Source of the DNA: Candidatus Moraniibacteriota bacterium
GTDB lineage: Bacteria; Patescibacteriota; Minisyncoccia; Moranbacterales; UBA2206
Length of the DNA: 13,235 nt
Assembly: GCA_026396205.1 (NCBI GenBank)
Contig: JAPLXF010000042.1
Coordinates: 1-13,235 of the forward strand
Direction of reading: 5' to 3'
Within the stretch, counting starts at the first letter, position 1; every line of letters starts with the position of its first letter. Below are positions 12,230 to 13,235 of the stretch, piece by piece. The notes under the pieces were generated by a model that did not search any database, was not told where the DNA came from, and was given only the letters and a program-made list of their open reading frames with translations. The position numbers and the translations under genes are program-made.

Positions 12230-13235
12230 ATGAAAAAGTTTTACATAACTACCACCCTGCCTTATGTCAATGCCGATCCGCATATCGGTTTTGCTATGGA
12301 AATTATTCTAGCAGATGTCCAGGCCAGGATGCATAGGGAATTGGACGAAGAAGTATTTTTCAATACCGGCACCGATGAACACGGCCTCAAGGTTTGCCGG
12401 AAAGCCGAAGAACTGGGGAAGGGAACGCAGATATATTGCGACGATAAATCTTTGGAATTTAAAAAATTAAAAGAAACTTTAAATCTTAGCTATGACAATT
12501 TCATCCGCACGACCGATGAAAAACATATCCGGGCGGCGCAGGAATTTTGGAAAAAATGCGATACCAATGGCGATATCTATAAAAAATTATATAAGATAAA
12601 ATATTGCGTCGGCTGCGAGCTGGAAAAAACCGAATCGGAACTGGAAAACGGCAGATGCCCCTACCATCCCGACCAGGAACTGGAAATTATTGAGGAAGAA
12701 AATTATTTCTTCCGCTTTTCCAAGTATCAGGAGAAACTTCTGGAGCTCTATAAAAATAATCCGGATTTTGTCTATCCAAAAAAGCGCCTGAACGAAATCA
12801 TGAAATTTATTGAAAAAGGCCCGGAAGATTTCAGCGTTTCGCGCCTGAAAAGCAAAATGCCATGGGGTGTGGAAGTGCCAGGTGATTCGGAACATATAAT
12901 GTATGTCTGGTTTGACGCCTTAGTGAGTTATATTTCTTGTTTAGGATGGCCGTGCCATTGTGAAAGAGTCAATAAGTTCGGGGCAAAAGAATCTTCGGAT
13001 ATGGCGCTTTGCAAAAAAGATAAATGTAATTATAAAAAATTCTGGCCGGGGATTCAAGTAGCAGGCAAAGATAATTTGCGCCAGCAATCGGCTATGTGGC
13101 AGGCGATGCTGATGTCAGCCGGAATTGCCAACTCCAAACGAATTTTTATTGACGGCTTCATTAATGTCAACGGCCAAAAGATGAGCAAGAGCCTAGGCAA
13201 TATTATTATTCCTTCGGAAATGATGGAAAAATTCG
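12230..13235 (+). CDS. metG: Methionine--tRNA ligase, 5' part (runs off window)
   Basis: The first 335 residues of a class I synthetase that charges initiator and elongator tRNA-Met. The start ATG lies 4 nt after the upstream stop and leads directly into FYITTTLPYVNADPHIG. The HIGH-type signature reads HIGF (18-21). NTGTDEHG (45-52) is the next conserved block. The zinc knuckle has CxxC at 126-129 and CPYH at 143-146. ENYFFRFSKYQ, VSRLKSKMPWG and VWFDALVSYIS follow, and KMSKS is intact (QKMSKSLGN, 316-324). Between the catalytic halves is a Cys-rich insertion, about residues 240-267, with Cys242, His243, Cys244, Cys261 and Cys266. The following GKDNLRQQSAMW lacks the His usual in GKDxxRFH. 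The reading frame is open to the window end. Confidence 0.96.
   Translation, partial: MKKFYITTTLPYVNADPHIGFAMEIILADVQARMHRELDEEVFFNTGTDEHGLKVCRKAEELGKGTQIYCDDKSLEFKKLKETLNLSYDNFIRTTDEKHIRAAQEFWKKCDTNGDIYKKLYKIKYCVGCELEKTESELENGRCPYHPDQELEIIEEENYFFRFSKYQEKLLELYKNNPDFVYPKKRLNEIMKFIEKGPEDFSVSRLKSKMPWGVEVPGDSEHIMYVWFDALVSYISCLGWPCHCERVNKFGAKESSDMALCKKDKCNYKKFWPGIQVAGKDNLRQQSAMWQAMLMSAGIANSKRIFIDGFINVNGQKMSKSLGNIIIPSEMMEKF

Overview
The window reads as a bacterial chromosome segment of a Candidate Phyla Radiation (Patescibacteria/Parcubacteria-like) organism. This is an inference. It rests on a compact layout of small housekeeping genes, translation starts without Shine-Dalgarno motifs, a homodimeric bacterial-type glycyl-tRNA synthetase, a short RsmI, and two large membrane-anchored, tail-fibre-like surface proteins of a kind common in those genomes. 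The standard code fits: all ten visible stop codons are TAA or TAG, and no gene needs UGA to be read through.

Layout. 2-808: 3' part of tgt (tRNA-guanine transglycosylase), with two palindromic elements inside its reading frame. 809-985: palindrome/terminator cluster and a promoter. 986-5690: a two-gene surface-fibre island, a 331-aa Asn-rich single-pass protein and a 1200-aa polytopic fibre protein. Each gene has its own extended -10 promoter and an identical 11-bp DnaA-box-like site, and terminators at 842-864 and 5711-5738 bound the island. 5815-10482: glyS, a NIF3-like metalloprotein, an M16 zinc peptidase and an AI-2E-family membrane protein, all on + with short gaps except for a heptad-repeat palindrome after glyS. 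10492-10523: a terminator shared with a convergent gene. 10529-11002 (-): small His-rich membrane protein of YdjM-like type. 11083-12225: rsmI and a GxxExxY protein. 12230-13235: 5' part of metG. No stretch over 300 bases lacks a gene.

Functional themes. Four genes serve translation: tgt (tRNA wobble modification), rsmI (16S rRNA methylation), and glyS and metG (aminoacylation). The fibre island probably displays or sheds a trimeric-fibre-like adhesin at the cell surface. The most unusual signals are non-coding. Two heptad-periodic tandem palindromes (CATGNAA x4 inside tgt, AATTACN x4 plus a complementary GTAATTN arm after glyS) share period and copy number. A roughly 50-nt hairpin is inserted in frame in tgt. 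A pair of hairpins with identical arms and reverse-complementary loops brackets the tgt terminator. Together these suggest several families of small palindromic elements, some tolerated inside coding sequence.
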